Shown one piece after another: positions 61,716-64,000 of a stretch of 64,000 nucleotides of DNA. This stretch comes from Ascidia mentula. Lineage: Eukaryota; Chordata; Ascidiacea; Phlebobranchia; Ascidiidae. The stretch is from assembly GCA_947561715.1 (NCBI GenBank), contig OX387204.1:6577001-6641000 (forward strand), in the 5' to 3' direction. The notes below the pieces were generated by a model, which was not told the DNA's origin, did no database searches, and saw nothing but the letters and a program-made list of their open reading frames with translations. Numbering within the stretch: the stretch's first letter is position 1; each line of letters starts with the position of its first letter. A program made the position numbers and the translations under genes.

Positions 61716-62135
61716 TGCAATCAGGTGCAGGAACATGTTGTTTCCAAACTTTGTACATTTTTTTCCTCTGTAATCAACGGAATTGTGCAGCGAATTCCCA
61801 AATACTTGTTTTATATGGAGACTTTTCGCCAAGTCCACTGCGATTGTTTAAAATGTTCGGAATATTTCCACTCAGGGGCATTTCTTACAACCTGGCCATG
61901 TCACGTGATAGCTAATCGTATGTCACGATCTGTCTGCGGTTGTCGTGAAGCGCAGTTGAAGAGGTTGCGTGCTGCTAGTAACTGTACGTTGCGGAATAAT
62001 GTGCATAGTATGTTCGTTGTGTTCACGTTTTGTGATTTAGATATGGTTTTGAAGAATGTAGGTCCGTTAAATCGTACATTAAGTTGTACACACGTTGTCT
62101 ATTTTTGTTTGTGTATGAGCTAATTGAGGGCCACA
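61701..62135. repeat. Spacer repeat family copy 4
   Basis: Begins attttcagtttacggtgca and keeps the gcagcgaattcccaaatac, cacgtgatagctaatcgta and agttgtacacacgttgtc blocks. Together with the following spacer it corresponds to copy 3 plus the unit 8 upstream region. Confidence 0.7.
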
Positions 62136-62732
62136 AAATATATGGACTTGTCATGTTTAGGCAAGGAAACGTCAAAGTGAGCGTGCAAATGAAATATTAT
62201 AGTTTCAGAATAAATTTGACTTGATACTGTTGTATTGTGCCTGTAATATTCGAATAAAGTTTTTGAAATGCTTGTAAATGACAAAAAAAGCATAATTTTG
62301 TAGCATTGTAATTCGAGACTTGTGAGCAAATGTCACAACTGCGAAGTCTGCCTTTTGAGGTTTGCTGTATATGCTGTATGAGATTAATTATTTTCGAACG
62401 AGATTCGTGTTTTGGTACGCAGCTTTGTCACGTGCAAAGCAAAATTTTTCAAGACCATAATTTGCTTCATTTCATCTTTTGCAAGCAGCCAACGACCTGC
62501 ATGTTGTTTGTTAAGTAAGGCTACTTTCAATAACAATTTATACTGTTAAGATTTGCTCGAAACTGCGCGAATTTTGAAGTAATTTTTATTGTTTCATTGC
62601 AGAAGAACACGTTGAGTATAACATAAAATATACAGCACAATTTTTTTTTCAAAATTGCAGAGTGCACATATGTCCCTTATTCGCTAGGTTTAAAAACATT
62701 AAATAGTGAAAAGTTAAAAAATACTGAAAATT
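62136..62732. other. Upstream spacer of unit 10
   Basis: Matches the spacer after repeat copy 3 (56040-56500), then joins directly to sequence matching 57150-57230 just upstream of unit 8. The roughly 0.65 kb unique stretch before unit 8 is missing here. Confidence 0.55.
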
Positions 62733-63403
62733 ATGAATCGTATAACCAAAAAGGAACGAGCATTAGGTAAGGAATGTTGCGTTTCGTGCCGAAAACGAAT
62801 TTAATGGTTCCTTTCCTTAACTACACAACATAAGGCACTGATGTGTGCAATTAAGAATTTATTTAATTTCTTTTTGATTGTTATAAGTTGGAATGTCAAC
62901 ATCACCACTTAGTCAATGCCCATATGATACAAACAATTCTGCCTGATTTTTACCGTAATTTAGCCAATTTTTATGTTTCAGCAATATTTGTATTCGGTTC
63001 TGTTGGTGCAATCTATCTTGTCATTGGTGTCTTAAGTGCTACAAAAGGATACATATTTGGGACTGTGTATAGTATGCTTCTCGTCCTCACATTCCTTTTT
63101 GGTATGATATACTGTGATCTTCTATCCTGTAAAGATTGTATGGCGACAAAGGCTAAAAAGGCGTCTATCCAAAAGAGGAAAATAATGGGGAAGATATCAA
63201 TGCAACATGGAGTTCGCCCTCCAATCTTCACAATTTCCCACCAAAAAAGTTTGGTGTCGTCTAGTGAGACCAAACATCTAGATGTACGCTCCAAAATGCA
63301 TGCAAACAAACTTGAAATGTTTCTGGGTTTCTGGAAATATTTGCTACGTCATTTGCCTGGTTGTACTTACAAAAAAAACAAAAAACATCTTTTTGTAATA
63401 TAA
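62733..63403 (+). CDS. Two-pass membrane protein with replaced tail, family unit 10
   Basis: Exons 62733-62766 and 62982-63403 encode 151 residues, the same plan as unit 8. N-terminus MNRITKKERAL. Spans FGSVGAIYLVIGVLSATKG and VYSMLLVLTFLFGMIYC. The basic tail has MATKAKKASIQKRK, RPPIFTISHQKSLVSSSE and LEMFLGFWKYLLRHLPGC, ending HLFVI. The last half is nearly identical to unit 8, while the hairpin has diverged more, which suggests recent duplication or gene conversion of the tail. No PPxY. Confidence 0.72.
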
Positions 63404-63716
63404 AATGTATATTACTGATTGATTGTACAGTCCTGAATACGCCCATGTCCCTTTGACTTTACTATCTCGAGAAGTATTTAATCAAGATGTAATGTGGAAA
63501 AACATATATGTTACAAATGGATACAACATGTTTTAATACATCATTGGCATTGTTAAGTTGATGTTGTTTGACTTTATATTGAAACAATAATATTTATGCA
63601 TTTCTTTGTTTATTTTGTATTTTATTTTACTTGTATTGCTGTGCCTGCATATATTGTAAAATCTGTAAAAATCAGCAAATGTATTTAACCTGCTGTACAA
63701 TAACAAGCATACTTGC

Positions 63717-63722
63717 AATAAA
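63717..63722 (+). terminator. Poly(A) signal, unit 10
   Basis: AATAAA 314 bases after the stop, in the same context as unit 8. Confidence 0.55.
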
Positions 63723-64000
63723 GCGGCTGTATGTAATAAGCAACCAAATAAATCTTCCCTAACTCTGCCCAAACCCATATAATGGATTTCATCGATACGA
63801 AAAGTGCAAGGGTTTAAAAAAAAACAATTTTAAAAAATTTAGAACTAAGAAAATACGCTACTTTGGCTTGTCCAAAGTACTATTGTCGTTTTTACAGTTG
63901 GCGTATCAACCGATAAGACGAAATGATCAAAATTATCTGTTGCATCGTTCAAACTGCGCTATCAAACTGTTTTCAATGTCGTAGACTGTTAATATACTCA
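63723..64000. repeat. Downstream end of the unit 8/unit 10 duplication
   Basis: Closely matches the sequence after unit 8 up to about 58700 (for example gttggcgtatcaaccg and gttcaaactgcgct), and runs out of the window, so the duplicated block is larger than seen here. Confidence 0.7.

Overview
This is a gene-dense piece of an animal nuclear genome. Every confident gene is split by GT–AG introns, and the proteins are metazoan: a Rho exchange factor, a kinetochore protein, TNF-receptor-like proteins, a clamp loader, a cilium assembly factor and two RNA-binding proteins. DNAAF6 implies motile cilia. Compact genes, short AT-rich introns, and a splice-acceptor-like AG just upstream of many start codons fit an invertebrate deuterostome, perhaps a tunicate. 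The species call is inference; nothing here proves it.

Layout. 1–20.4 kb (+): 3' two thirds of ARHGEF17 (21 exons; PH domain and C-terminal beta-propeller), with large CpG-rich introns. 20.4–22.9 kb: intergenic, with a hAT-like MITE. 22.9–27.2 kb (+): an SKA3-like kinetochore gene, convergent with two tandem genes on the minus strand (27.2–29.3 kb) for small Fn14-like TNF receptors that both carry PxQxT TRAF-binding motifs. 30.1–35.9 kb (+): complete RFC1, 19 exons. 36.1–43.1 kb (−): DNAAF6/PIH1D3, PPIL4 and RBM42, the last two only about 260 bp apart. 44.4–63.4 kb (+): a tandem family of two-exon genes for small two-pass membrane proteins, many ending in PPxY-type motifs. About ten units are visible: seven intact, three broken or partial. 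Segmental duplications, a repeat family, a tRNA-headed insertion with target-site duplication, and a LINE fragment lie among them.

Most notable signals. (1) A consensus-perfect type I hammerhead ribozyme on the minus strand in RFC1 intron 7 (31873–31932), inside a palindromic repeat whose other arm has lost exactly the catalytic CTGATGA block. (2) The PPxY two-pass membrane protein family, which I do not recognise and which shows tail loss and tail replacement. (3) The paired Fn14-like receptors. Exon models were built by hand from splice sites and checked by reading-frame sums; the frames close in every gene called intact.
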